NCBI GenBank assembly: GCA_032207245.1 | Contig: CM063506.1 | Span: 42,234,471-42,298,470, forward strand | Direction: 5' to 3' | From: Pardosa pseudoannulata | Taxonomy: Eukaryota; Arthropoda; Arachnida; Araneae; Lycosidae | DNA: 64,000 bases | Shown: in pieces, positions 1 to 12,718 of the stretch | How positions within the stretch are numbered: the stretch's first letter is position 1 | Layout of the letters: every line of letters begins with the position of its first letter | Made by a program: the position numbers and the translations under genes | Notes under the pieces: generated by a model | Seen by the model: the letters and a program-made list of their open reading frames with translations, nothing else | What the model was told of the DNA's origin: nothing | The model's database searches: none

Positions 1-606
1 AGTCAAAACGGAACCAAGAAACAAGTCAAAATAGAATTAGTCATAGTCAAAATGCGTATTTCTGTTAATTCTGAATACCGAAATATTTCGCGATTACAAT
101 AATACCTTTACTGAGAATGAGGAAATAAAAAGATATAATTAATACAAACTATGCGATTAAGTATTTGGCAATTACAAAAATAAAAGAAAACTAGAGATAT
201 ATCGAGAAAATGTTTATTACGTAAATCGAAACCATTAAAACCTAAAAATATAATACTTCCGGAACACTGGAACTTAAAGCACGTTATTCTCTGAAAGACA
301 TTGATGTTTCACTCAGAAGTCAAATTACACAATTAATTGAAACAAGATAAGTTTTTTCATTCGTCAGATGCAACGATGCGTGTAGAAATTTCCCTCCTAA
401 TTTTTTTTACCCTTTTGTCTCACTCTCTTTCACTTACTGTTGTATCGAGACTCGAATATAAGAGACAGTTAACACTCCTTAACTATCACGCTAAAGCATT
501 TTCCAAGAACCTCGACAATCTGCAGACAATCTACCCGAGGAAGATGGCCTGTCCTTGGGACAATCAGATATTTAAAGAGACTGAGGTTCATTCCAACAAA
601 AACCAA
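1..606. other. AT-rich sequence, no recognisable gene
   Basis: I see no coding homology, RNA gene or terminal repeats here. An open frame at 337-723 encodes 128 residues, but it runs on into the tandem repeat at 607, has no recognisable domain, and its composition looks like translated non-coding DNA. Confidence 0.5.
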
Positions 607-1250
607 GGTACTTATTTATTTTGGAAAACTTTCCATTCTTGCTATTCTTTCATTCTCCTCAGTAGGCGCCAGATTAATTTTCTCTCTCTTTCTCTCCGAA
701 TATATCAGTGGAGATTTACTTGAACGAAATATTCAGTAATAGAAATACGTCTTGTTCCCCAGCGAAACTCCAATAAGACAAGAAATTATTCAGTTATACC
801 AGAAGTTCCAAACTTTTCCTGGACCAAAGTACCAAAAACTAAGGTACTTCTTTATTTTGAAAACTTTTCATTCTTGCTATTCTTTCATTCTCCTCAGTAG
901 GCGCCAAATTTATTTTCTCTCTCTTTCTCTCAGAATATATCAGTGGCAATTTACTTGTACGAAATATTAAGTAATAGAAATACTTCTCGTTTCCCGGCGA
1001 AGCTCCAATATAGCATGAAATTATTCAGTTGTACCAGAGGTTCTAAACTTTTTCTGGACCAAAATACAAAAAATTGAAGTACTTACTTATCCTAAGCGAT
1101 TTTCATTCCTGTTATTCTTTTATTCTCCTCAGTACGCGCCAAATTTATTTTCTCTCTCTTTCTCTCAGAATACATCAGTGGAGATTTACCTGTACGAAAT
1201 ATTCAGTAAGAGAAATAAGTCTAGCCAAAATAAGACACTCAGCCCTAATT
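607..1250. repeat. 236-bp tandem repeat, about 2.7 copies
   Basis: Three diverged copies begin at 607, 843 and about 1079, a period of 235-236 bp. Each holds the landmark ATTCTTTCATTCTCCTCAGT (or a close variant), then a TCTCTCTTTCTCT pyrimidine stretch, then ATATCAGTGG and CGAAATATT. The third copy is cut short near 1250, just before the TTAA at 1259 that starts the next element. Open frames in this block (337-723, 752-970, 1074-1262) are translations of the same repeat unit and so are not independent genes. Confidence 0.85.
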
Positions 1251-1258
1251 AACGAAGT

Positions 1259-1781
1259 TTAACACATTGTTCGCGGTACACGTACTAGTACGTTTTCTGA
1301 TGATTGATATTTGAGCGCGGGTCACGTACAAGTACGGGTTGGTGTAACAACATGGTTTGTTTGTGGGTACAAAAATAACGATATATACAGGAAAATGAAA
1401 CCGAATGTTGTCTATTGCATACATTCTGGAAAAATTTAGACAAAAACAAGTTTTTACGTTATTAGTTTTATGATTGCTCTTTTCATTTTTTATAATGTAA
1501 AAATGTTTACATATAACATAACTAAAAAAAATTAAAAATATATACTACTATTTCTAATTGATTTTTCATGTTTACGATACTATTATAAATTTATTCATTA
1601 AACAATATATTTTCGTTTACAAAAATCTTATGGTTGTTATTTATATATTTCTATTTATATATTTATTTATATATTTCAATATAAAATACGAAAAGTTGAT
1701 TTAAAAATTAAATATTTGCGCGCGATACGCCCGCTCCCGGTACAATTCCGCTGCGAAATGTACCCCCACACAATGTATTAA
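1259..1781 (+). mobile_element. piggyBac-like MITE, copy 1, 523 bp
   Basis: The element is bounded by TTAA at 1259-1262 and 1778-1781, the target site of the piggyBac superfamily. Its ends form short inverted repeats: TTAACACATTGT on the left and ACAATGTATTAA on the right. Inside the left end are the palindrome-like CGTACTAGTACG and a second CGTACAAGTACG; inside the right end is CTCCCGGTACAATTCCG. It encodes no transposase, so it is non-autonomous. A second copy lies at 2550-3198 in the opposite orientation. Family assignment rests on the TTAA target and terminal pattern only. Confidence 0.75.
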
Positions 1782-2492
1782 GAAATACCTTATGCAATAC
1801 CAGCTTAGCTTTTACTTATTTATTTACATGATCTATCACTTGTACGACTATCTCACTTATAAACCTTTTTAATTCGGTCCCACGGGAGTCGTATAAGTGA
1901 GAAGACACCACATTGCTTAATACTTTAAACAATCAACTGGAATATGTGAACAAAAATAACAACGCAACACACACACAGGGGTGGGGGTATGAACCTTGTC
2001 ACGTAAAACCATCAACAGGATCTCATGTACTCAACGTGAAACGACACTAAACTCTACGAGAAGAACGAAACAAAAAAAACCTAAAGCCGATTCTAAAAAA
2101 GAAACTTAGTAAACCCATCTTCGTGGGCGTGCAAACGGAATCAACGCCCACACGCCCTAACATATGCTGCACTGCGATTACCGAGATAATTGCTCTAATG
2201 CTTCTTTCAGGTGTAACCAGCGGAAAAGAAATTAACTGCCTCGAAGTGAGTTCCGACGGCTACATCGTGAACGTGTGTTTGGGTCACATCGTTTTGTCTA
2301 ATGATTAGGGTCCAGATATAAATAAATGTTGAGACAGCGTAAAAGATTGCTTGCTTCACAGCCAGTGAACCGAAAAACGAAGCAAATGGCGGGCCTTTTA
2401 ATGTTTTACACATTAATGGTTATGCAAGATAGGCAAGGATATCTAAATAACGGATAACGACACAGGCTCAATTATACTGCTGTATCGTAGAT
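1782..2492. other. Spacer between inverted MITE copies
   Basis: No gene is recognised. The spacer holds an 11-bp inverted repeat, TCTCACTTATA at 1851-1861 and TATAAGTGAGA at 1892-1902, separated by 30 bases. Two short opposite-strand open frames (2123-2308 plus, 2207-2413 minus) show no domain or homology that I know. Confidence 0.4.
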
Positions 2493-2549
2493 CAGAGCGG
2501 TTCCCAAACTGGGTACCGCGAGCGTTTCCGAAGAGTGCTGCGACAGTAA

Positions 2550-3198
<649 letters not shown>

Positions 3199-3424
3199 GA
3201 AAACTGTGAAATAGTCATAAAGATATATAAAAGTTAAAATTTAAGCTGTTTTTTCTCGCCACTTCAAGCTGTCAAAATGTGTTAAGAATTGTCCTTCTAT
3301 TTATCTCATAGCTCACACGATTCTCTACGTCTGAGAAATTCTCTGACGTCTGAGAACGTCAAATTAAATGCTTCGAGCATTGCCAGGAGTGAGTCCAGCT
3401 GCGGAAAAAGTTTGAGAATCATTG

Positions 3425-4340
3425 TTGTGGATGATACTTAATTTAAAGAAGGCGTGAGATATTGATCTCGTTAGTTTAATCGTAAAGTTGAGAAAATAAA
3501 CAGAATCAGAAGTAAAGCTGAGAAAATAGACAGATATACATATTCAATTAAACTCCCTTGCAGAAAAAGTTTAAATATTTTATTACTAAAAATTTATCAG
3601 TAAGCTATCAAATATCATAACAAATGACTTCTGTGCAATTAATTTGATATCAAAACAGACAATCTCTTCTCTTTCAAACGAAAATCAAAAATTATGTTTC
3701 GAGAAAAACACAAAGGGAATAAGAAATTTCTTAGTTAGCTTATCTACAATTCTTGATATGATAACAATACAACAATCGTAAAAAAAAAATTGAAAGGAGA
3801 AAGCAATCTGTCTGGGAATTCTGAATAACTAAAGGATGTCCAAAATAGAGTGAACAATGTCCTCCCCAAAGATTTAGCGAGCTCCCGCATACCTCAATAA
3901 AGAGGCTCTTTAGAGTTAAATACGTCCATCCTGTATGAGAATAACTGTTATTAACGCCCACGATTCTATATCTAGGTTAGTGGGAAGCCATTTTCTACCA
4001 TATTTTAGAAAGGTAAATGAAGATTGAAAAAAAATTATTCCTCTTCACAACAATAATAAAATGAAAATCTGACTTACAGTAGTCATTTAAAAGAAATTTA
4101 ATCCTTCGTTAAAGGAAGTCGTCTGTCGACAGAACAATGGAAATTCATTTTCCTTTTTGAAGTTTTCAACCGTGACAAGAACTTGCTTTTTGACTAGGTG
4201 GTCATCCCTTTAGAGTTAAGTATGTCCACCCGATAAACACTAATTAATAAAAATACGCAGTTTACCAACGCTAGATAATTTTGATGTATAAATACAACAA
4301 TGAAAATTCATATTCCTTTATAAGCCTTTCGGGTTTGGCG
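3425..4340. other. AT-rich sequence with a short direct repeat
   Basis: No gene is recognised. A short direct repeat, CTTTAGAGTTAARTAYGTCCA, occurs near 3909-3930 and 4209-4230, and GGATGTCCAAAATAGAG lies nearby at 3835. These could be the ends of a Tc1/mariner-type MITE, but I could not pair them or find a TA duplication. Confidence 0.35.
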
Positions 4341-4713
4341 TTCTACTAATCGTACTTCAAATTTAATCTCGGTCTATTACACAAAAATTACAAAATGTCC
4401 CCCGGAGATCTTTGTCCCATTAAAGTGACTTGTATTTAAACATGTATTTTCCGATTTTCTTAAAAGATGGTTCTACTAATCGTACATCAAATTTGATCTT
4501 GGTCTATTACAAAACAATTACAAAATGTCCCCGCGAGATCTTCGTGTCGTATTAAAGTGACTTGTATTTAAACATGTATTTTACGATTTTCCTAAAAGAT
4601 GGTTCTACTAATCTTGCATCAAATTTGATCTCGGTCTATTACAAAAAAATTACAAAATGTTCTCCCGAGATCTTCGTGTCCTATTAAAGTGACGATTTTC
4701 CTAAAAGATGGTT
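4341..4713. repeat. 130-bp tandem repeat, three copies
   Basis: Copies begin at 4341, 4471 and 4603 with TTCTACTAATC and continue through CGGTCTATTAC, AAAATTACAAAATGT, GAGATCTT and TTAAAGTGAC to AAAAGATGG. The third copy lacks about 24 bases around TTGTATTTAAACATG. The copies are similar enough to suggest relatively recent duplication. Confidence 0.9.
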
Positions 4714-5111
4714 ATGAAAATAAATACTAATTCCTCTTTTATGTAAGAATCCAGCATTTAGCAAGAATAATCAATTTCATTCACTCTGATTTTTAATATC
4801 ACAAACAAATTTAACGTTATTTAAAGCTACTGACTTTAAGAATACTACCTTAGTTAACGTTTGATTTAAAAATTAATTATATTGGGATTGAGGGATGTTT
4901 AAATAAGTGTCCTAAAATCAAAAATGTTTGTCAAAAATTAAAAAAAATAAATAAAAATAAAATTAAAAAAACCCTTGATGTTGACCTATTAGAAGAAGCT
5001 TATATATGTGTTTTACGGCATAAAAATATTTTTGACTTAAAAAAGATTCAAACCCGATAGGGTTAAAGTTTTTATTTTAGACATTATCATGTCTTTTGAC
5101 TGGAGATATGC

Positions 5112-5445
5112 CTCAAATTCGAGTAACACTTAAGAACCTCTTAGAATAAGACTCTGCACCTTGCATATCCCTCTAAATTTGGCAATTCACATGGCATATT
5201 TATGACTGAATGCCGGGGTTTGCATCGTATGCCATCGAGCACGGTAGCGGCCACCAAAGGTTTTACGTGGGGTGATGTGAAAGGTTTACGTGCTGTGAAA
5301 ATCACGATAAAAATATTGTATTTTCAATAACTTCAAATTCCTGTAACACTTAAGAACATCTTAGAATAAATCTCTGTACCCTGCGTATCAATCCGAATTT
5401 TGCAGTTCACATGGCATATTTATTACCTAATGCAGGGGTCCGAAT
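5112..5445. repeat. 220-bp direct duplication
   Basis: The block starting TCAAATTC at 5113 (with AACACTTAAGAACMTCTTAG, CACATGGCATATTTAT and AATGC) recurs from 5333. The copies are diverged, at a rough impression of 75-80 percent identity. No coding potential is seen. Confidence 0.7.
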
Positions 5446-5773
5446 CCATTGCACAGTTTTAAGTGTGCCCGCTGCTGTGTAAAACAAATATAAAAATATT
5501 TAAATTTACAACAATCTAATAATTTATATTTAGTTATTAAAGAAATATAAGCGTATTTATTTGAAAGAAATCATTTGCGTATATGCTTATAATTTTAACT
5601 AAACTCGACAGTTTGGCGTGAGTTAGCCAAATGATTGGATATACTCAAAAGGTCACTCACTCACCGGGAGAATTTTAACCGGAAGCCTAAACTTCATGAT
5701 CACTTCGTAGAGGTGATCTTAATTTAGACTTTATGAATACTAAAATGGAAACTTAATTACTGTCAAAAGTAGG

Positions 5774-6309
5774 CAGAGGCGTAACCAGGGTGGAAGTAGG
5801 GAATACAAAGGGACATATGCATCCCTACTCCCTTATTTTTTAAATTGCAACAGCTTTTTTCAAACATTAAATGGTATTTTACAAATTTTCAATGATACAG
5901 GATTCCATCAATCCTGGTAAGTAAAAAAAAAAAAATGTTTTCATACTATCTCTATTACTTTTCTTAAATGGCCATATTTTTCTAATTTTTATAACTTGAT
6001 AAAAATTTTATCAGTTCAAGAATAGTTTTACAAACGAGAAATTAGACTGATATAATGTATTCTTTATTTTTTACGTAAGGATAATAATAAATTAAAGAAG
6101 TCTATTTTTTCATGGCAATTATAGGCCCCTATATGAGAGAATTTAGGAGGGGGGGGTCCGAGATACAAATGTGTGTAACCATGTGTTGTATTTGCATATT
6201 TAAGTGCTAAATTTAGTTTAAAGAACTGACTTTACAAAATGGGGGGGGGGAGCTCAAGTCCATTCTACACTTTTCATATGAGTGCCCTTGTTGTCTAGGT
6301 ACGCCACTG
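5774..6309. mobile_element. MITE with CAGTGGCGTA ends and perfect 8-bp TSD
   Basis: The left end is CAGAGGCGTAACCAG. The right end read on the minus strand is CAGTGGCGTACCTAG. The element is flanked by a perfect 8-bp direct repeat, AAAGTAGG, at 5766-5773 and 6310-6317. An 8-bp duplication fits hAT or P superfamilies. It encodes no protein and contains a run of ten G near 6241. Short open frames at 6213-6504 straddle its right edge and are not credible genes. Confidence 0.8.
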
Positions 6310-6655
6310 AAAGTAGGGATATTGTGTACTGTTTCTTCTCTTTCGCCATTACTGGCTAAATGGTTTTCTAATGTGCCAGTCAGTGTAAGCATGTTTAACT
6401 GGAAAAGTACGCTTTTGAAGAACACAGACTTTCACAGCATTTTTACTGTTCTGTTCTTTTCGTGGACCTTGAAAAGATTACTACCCTCCTACATGATCTT
6501 ATGAAATGCAACAGTAGAAAGATAATAGACGGATATTCTTCAAGAAAAAGGAAAGGTCATCCTGTTGGCTTCCAAAGAAGTGTGCGGTTCCGGATGATGT
6601 GCACTCAACCGGTATGGGAAATCATGAGCAAAAGTTGGTTTCCAGATGATGTAGG

Positions 6656-6837
6656 TTAGTAGGTTGGTTTGAGAGCTATAGTCTACTGTTTTGTTACGCG
6701 ACACCTAATGAGACTAGGAATAACTGTTTTAAAGTCTATTCCAATCGTCTACGAATATACCTGCAAGAACGGGATTCGAACACACGAACCCTGGTACCAA
6801 AGAGCAGTGTACAATCCGTCCGGTCATCGTTCGACAT
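6656..6837 (-). mobile_element. SINE-A (tRNA-derived) with 12-bp TSD
   Basis: On the minus strand the head reads GTCGAACGATGACCGG and carries a degraded A-box region and the B-box-like GTTCGAATCCC. The tail includes the diverged GTCTCATTAG / GTAGACTATAG landmarks of this family. A perfect 12-bp direct repeat, AGATGATGTAGG, flanks it at 6644-6655 and 6838-6849, which is the signature of LINE-assisted retroposition. Confidence 0.85.
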
Positions 6838-7119
6838 AGATGATGTAGGAAATGTAGCACAAAGCCAAATAAATGATGACCCGGTACATGCGGGCAAAAT
6901 GTGTATTTCTTGTGAATGGCATCATGCCTCTCATCTTTCCACAACAAATAATCTTCAATAATATTGCGCCATTAATAAATAGACCTTAACATTTCTATTT
7001 TCTCTATGATTATAAATGATTCCCTAGGAACTGTACTTCCTACTACTATAATTAAAATACGAAAATAAAATAGAGCAAAATAAGTTATTCCCTTAAGTGA
7101 TATAGTTAAATTTACTCTC

Positions 7120-7685
7120 AATGATTTAATGCGTGAGATTCGTAGTAGAGTCACAGATGCTAACCGTTGTTTTTTCAGACTCAAAAAATACTTGAAGTCT
7201 AATTTCACTAGCAGAAAAACGAAGATCCAAATTTACAAAAGCTTAATCAGACCCATTCTTAGTTATTCAGCTGAGACCTGGGCAATGACAAATAAAGTAT
7301 AAAATATCATTTCTTTTTCTTGAAAGAAAAGTATTGTTGGTGGCATAAAACATAATAATATCTGGAAAAGAAGAACTAACTCTGAACTCTATAAATCTTT
7401 TAAAGATCTAGATATAGTACAATATATAAGGATTCAGAGAATTAAATGGGCAGGACACCTGTGCAGAATGGATGAAGATCGTGCAGCAAAAAAGATATTC
7501 TCGGCCAGACCATTTGGAACCCGAAAAAGAGGGAGACCTAATCTTAGGTGGTGCGACTGCTTGGAATCGGACTTGAGACTTCTAAAAATTACTAACTGGA
7601 TGTAAATGGATGGCCAGGGGCAGAAGAGCCTGGATTTCGATTCTGAGAAAGGCAAGCGTCCTGGGCTGTCTGGCCATCGAAGAAG
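7120..7685 (+). pseudogene. Non-LTR retrotransposon reverse-transcriptase C-terminal remnant
   Basis: Conceptual translation gives a broken C-terminal part of a LINE-type polyprotein. The first block, 7120-7303, contains TKIQIYKSLIRPILSY and AETWAM. The second, about 7341-7603, contains NIWKRRTNSELYKSF, IKWAGHLCRMDEDR, KRGRPNLRW and ends near KITNW. A third short block, 7611-7685, contains RRAWISILRKA. The K/RWAGHxxRM and GRPxLRW motifs are typical of the region after the RT palm/thumb in arthropod LINEs. Frame shifts and stops near 7300 and 7604 show it is dead. Neither the catalytic YxDD box nor an endonuclease domain is present, so it is 5'-truncated. Clade (Jockey, I, RTE-like) is not resolved. 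Confidence 0.85.
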
Positions 7686-9607
7686 AAAATAATGTAGTTA
7701 AATTGATAATAAAATGTAAAATGCTTGGAAGAATTTAAAAAAAAAATAGATGGCACACAAAAGGGTTAATATAATTAGTTATTGGTGTACGATTTTGAAC
7801 GTCAACTTTGCTATTAATAATATTCGTCCTCTGCAATCTTCTCTGCGCTTTTGATGCCTCGTGCAAAAATAATTTTTGTTCTATTATCCTTTTTGTGACT
7901 ATTTTCCTTTTCGTAAACAAAAGTATCTACAGCAAACTCAGTAATGCTTTTGACTGTATTCAAGCATTAGACGTTAATCATTTTCCTATCGCAAAGTAAG
8001 TGAGGTCCAAATGTCCTCACAACACTCGCCTCTACATATCACACTCGAACTTTAAACCTTAAAAGGGAAGCTTAACTCCCTAACCATGTTTTAATTCGTT
8101 ATCCTCGATTCGGATTCCCGGTGGGTAAACACTGAAATTATGTACTACAAACATACTACTCATCAGTTTATGTATTTAAAATGAAAAATAAATAAATCTC
8201 CGAGGCGATACAAGATTTTGTATCTAAGCCATAATAGTATCTATGTTTAGTAAAAATAAAAGTATCATTTTATATATGGTGCTTTCCTTTTTTTCGTACC
8301 TTGATTCTTTTTAAATAATAGTTACTTTTATATTAGTGGAGTGCTAGAAAGGTTAGATAGAGAAATTTTACTTAAGTTTAAATTTTTTATGTTAAAGAAT
8401 ATTAATATCCTTGAACTAAATTCTAAATATCCTTGATCTTTTACGAAAACTAAACATTTACTTTAAAAAAAATTTTTTCAAAAAGGTTTAAATATTAAGC
8501 TTTACGATTTAATCAAGATATTTAGTTCATTTTTTGCTGATGTTACTTCTAACTCCACAGCTTTTCTAATTTGTTTCTTTTTTTCTTCTAGTTCCTTCGT
8601 GTACATTTTCCCCCTACAAACTTCTAAATATAGAAATAACTCCAAAATGTAACCTCTAAATTATTCCTTTACTTTAGCCTCCCCCATGACTTTTAGAAAC
8701 TATTTGTACATTTCAAAGAGTTGTGATAAATATTCTATATTTTTGCCAATTTCCCAGGTCGCTGGAAACCCTTCCTTAAACTACCCAAACCGAAGGCTGA
8801 ATTATAGTAAAATTGGTAGTTTATTTTATACAATGACATAAAACAACTGCGTTATAATAGTTATATTAAATATACAATTTCAATCTAATCAATGCTGTTT
8901 CATAATCTACGCAAGTTTACCTCGGCGCTATCCCATATGTAAATCAGAACAGCAATTGAACCTTCAACGGTTTCTTAACAACCTTGAACATCAGGGGAAA
9001 AAATGAATCACTGGGTGACTTACCTAAGAAAAGAAAGAAAAATCAACATTTTACACCACATTTTTTACAGTACATACATGTTATAAATTATGCTAATAAA
9101 AATACAGCAGAGATCGATAAAACAAAAATCACATTATAACAGTAATTACGAGTAAACCATCCTTAATGCTAGAACACTATCACTGCGTCTCAGAGATGTT
9201 TTAGGGTTGAAATAATAAACAAACTGTTAGAAGTTGAAAATAACTTAAATGTAAAAAGAAAATGTGAAAGTATATGTATTACTTGCCTTTCCTAGCTTTA
9301 AAATAAAATTTTAAAAAGTTGTATCGAATAGACAACAATCGTACACATAAATCAGGACATAACAACATTCAACATAAACCAGGACAGCATTCTACGGTTA
9401 AAATGAATAAATACGAGACAATTTGAACAAAATGAAAGGAGAAAAGTACTTAGCCTTAAACTACTAAATCTAATAATAGCCAGCAAGGTAAATTTTAACA
9501 CAAAATGGTTCGATTTGGAGCATTATGGTCTACGCCTACTAATTCGCTACGCGGATGAGACCACGATCTATTGCATAAACCTAACTTGAACAAACTTTAT
9601 TCAAAGA

Positions 9608-9608
<1 letters not shown>
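7686..9608. other. AT-rich sequence, no recognisable gene
   Basis: I see no coding homology, paired termini or structured repeat. Open frames at 7735-7920 and 7808-7999 overlap on opposite strands and are short and lysine/phenylalanine-rich, as expected by chance at this composition. Confidence 0.4.

Positions 9609-9640
<32 letters not shown>
9609..9640. repeat. Poly(A) tract, 32 bases
   Basis: An uninterrupted run of 32 A. It could be the tail of a retroposed sequence, but the preceding bases match none of the element families seen here. Confidence 0.9.
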
Positions 9641-9643
<3 letters not shown>

Positions 9644-10950
9644 GTCCAATTCATTCTAAAATTAAGCTTTAAATTATTTCCAGATACATTCATTCTTAAG
9701 AGCTTGATACTCTGAATCATGTTACGTTTTAAGCCATTTAGTAGATATTTTAGTAGACATTTTGGTATCGGAATGCTTTAGGAATATCCACAATACCAGC
9801 ACCAGTAACACATTTTTTAATAATTTTACCACTATTTACAGTGGCGCTATGTGTCTGCCACCTTTCCATGTAAAATAAGTAAAATCAAAACTTGTGCGGA
9901 AAGAGAGAGACAGTGGGAGGAGCTTAAAATGCACAAATGTAAGCTCTAGTTTACTTATATTGAATTCTTCTAGCCAGAAAATGTCCTCAAATATCTATAA
10001 GTTTTCCAGCTTGAAATGAAACCACCATTACGTATACAATTAAACCAGAGTGGAAAGTGATTGCTACTACACCTGAAATGCAGATAATCATTTTCTGCAT
10101 TGTAATGTATTCCGTAAATACCATATTAATTTTTTGGGGCCGAATAGAACCATCAAGCGCGCTGGAATAGGCCAGCGAATTTCAAATACGTACGTGGATC
10201 TTGCAACTGAGGGTGAGGATAACCCCGATGGCCAATGAACTACGCGATGGAAATGACTGTGCCCCTTATTTTTCATTTGAGACTATTTATTCTAATAAAC
10301 CTTAACAGGACATACATGAGTTGTAATATAAATTCTTGTTTTTCAGGTATTAATTTTTTATGATTCAAATTGTTCTGTGACACTCAAATCTTTTAATAAT
10401 ATAAATTCAATGAAGACAATATAAATAAAATTAGGTAAATTATATGCTTGTAACATCTAGAAGGTGATGTGATTAGCGGAGAAAGGAGCTTGTCAATCAT
10501 TGGACATTAAGGTTATTCCTGAACTTCGGTTTCAGTATCCATGAACGTATTTGCAGCTCACCCCTGCATAAACCCAGTACCGAAAGGTTACAAACAACCA
10601 CACCAGTAACAATTTTTGAACCCACTAGTTCTGGTAACGAAAGATACCACCCTACTAATTCGGTCATCAATCGGCTTGATTAGAAATTGAAGAAGTACTA
10701 ATTAATCATAACTAGGGTAGAACGATATACGAAATTTGATATCGCGATATATCCCCAAATGAATATCGGCATATCGCGACACTACTTTAAACTGGAAATT
10801 AATAAATAGTACTGTTTTTGAAAGACTAATATTATTCAGATATTCACCATAAACACCATACGCCTCTAATATTAACGGAAGATATGAATGAACAAACAGC
10901 AAGCTGACGAGATGTATCAACACACGCACTGGCCTTTGAGAACAATCAAG
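9641..10950. other. AT-rich sequence, no recognisable gene
   Basis: No gene or element is recognised. A minus-strand frame at 10088-10276 (62 residues) and another at 10702-10956 (84 residues) have no domain I know; the second runs into the GC-rich repeat that follows. Confidence 0.4.
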
Positions 10951-10952
10951 CG

Positions 10953-11360
10953 CCATACCGGGCCCATATGGCTATGAGATCCTCCAGGCTTACCCCGGCG
11001 GCGGTGGGCAGATCTCAAGTACTGGGCCACCCCGCCACGCATTCGACCCTTCGAAGCACCCGGAGAGCGCCCGTCGCCCCGTAAGCGCCAATATGGGCGA
11101 ATGCAGAAATTGCCCTTGAATTTGGTAAATTTGGAGAATTTGGAAGACTACTGGATGCTTAACGGACCTCTAGACGCCGGATTTAGTGAGGGTGGCGCGA
11201 ACCACGCGGGCCGAGAAGACATAAACAAGATGAAGAGAGTGAATTTAGCTCATTGCACCTATAGACGAGAAGCCGGAAAGCCAAACAAGGAGAACAGGAA
11301 ATTAAGAGAGGCGACAGACGCAAACCTGAGCCTCTAGACCATCACTCGGGGGTGCATTGT
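10953..11360. repeat. GC-rich dispersed repeat (family B), copy 1
   Basis: This 400-bp block is much richer in G+C than its surroundings and is homologous to 59216-59595. Shared landmarks include GGAGAGCGCCCGTCGC / GAAGAGCGCCCGTCGC, GAATTTGGAAGA, GCGGACCTCTTGACGC-type text, AATTTAGCTC(A/G)TTGCAC and the end near CATCACTC. The open frame 11101-11337 (78 residues) is not conserved in the second copy. No tRNA boxes or terminal inverted repeats are obvious, so the class is unknown. Confidence 0.7.
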
Positions 11361-12718
11361 CTTTAATGCATCTGAATATACACAAACCAGTAGCAGAAGC
11401 GGAAACAAGACACTAATGAACTTCCGGTTTTTACCCAACTACAAAGTATGATTGTATCGAGATATGCTACCAAAAACCTTCAACGGAGACGTCATAATCT
11501 TCAAAGGTGACTCGGGTGACTATCGAAATGGAAGCCAAACAAATGCTGTAACTTAGAGAAATATCGCTTTATATAGATGCATGCGGAATATTTAGGATGT
11601 CTTTAGTCGATTCACGATATCACGTGAAGGAAAAACAGTATTGCTAATGGGGAATATATTGGTAAAGCAAAATTTTATTTATAGCGATACTTGAATATCA
11701 ATATGTAACAACATATTGATAAACAATCCATCTCTAGATATAACTACAAAACACTATAAATAATTTTATAGTTTAAAATTAAACAAAAAACTATGACCTT
11801 TACTTTCGATCAACGAACAAATAGAACACGAAATGCAACAAAAAACCTCTCCCAAATTTTACTTTAAATTTCATTTGAGCAGCGACTGAATTTTCTCAAA
11901 CACTAAATGCAATTCAACACAAACTCCCACGTATATTGCATTAACTTTCAGAGCGCTGTGCACGTTCCACAAAATACGCGATGCTACAAATTGAAAACTG
12001 TTTTAAGTCTGCTAGGGTTCACGACATCCTATTCATTCTCGGAGGCAATGCACTTGCATCTTCCCCGTACAAACATCCTTTTGTTTACCGACTTGGGACT
12101 AAAAATTGGGCATGAAAAGAAGCCTCCTACGAATTCAGATACATTTTCTGCAGCAGAATATAAAACCAAATTACAAGAAAATCCCACAGAGACCCCGGAA
12201 TAAAAGCGTAGAGTGGGACGTCCTATTGTTCTGTGGAGCCTTTGCCATCTAAATGTAAATTTCGCATCCTAACGGCGCGGTTCTTTTTCCATAATGGATC
12301 TAAACAAGCAAATGCATATTCCTCTTGACATGCAACGTTTCTATGTTTCTGAGTAGATCAAAACTTTAACCTTTTTTTTTCTTCTCTCTGTGTATCTTCT
12401 TCGTTCCCTTAGAGGAATACTTTCTCCTATGAGGATATTATCGTGGAACTTTTTATTTATTTATTTTTTACGATTCTGTTCTCCGTTTACTTTTATAATA
12501 TTACTCCGGGAGAAACGCCATTCTTTGTTACCCTCTGCGGAGATGCATTTTACAAAATTACACCCAATCCATATTCTAAAGCACTCCATTCAAGATCTTC
12601 GCAGTGTTTCAAGAAGAATGGAAGAAACACCGCTGGATATATTCTCAATAGAATGGAAGCACAGCCTTTTCCTTCGCTGTCTCAGAAAGAGCTTCAAACT
12701 GTTATCACCAGTAACAAA
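11361..12718. other. AT-rich sequence with three unrecognised small frames
   Basis: Three open frames lie here: 11907-12203 (98 residues), 12390-12722 (110 residues) and 12443-12778 (111 residues). The last begins with a hydrophobic stretch, MELFIYLFFTILFSVYF, that resembles a signal peptide. However, the last two overlap in different frames, both end inside or beside the tandem repeat at 12719, and none has a domain I recognise. I treat them as chance frames. Confidence 0.3.

Noticed and set aside
1851..1902. 11-bp inverted repeat TCTCACTTATA/TATAAGTGAGA with a 30-base loop
   Set aside because: Real but short, and inverted repeats of this size with loops of tens of bases are expected in AT-rich DNA of this length.
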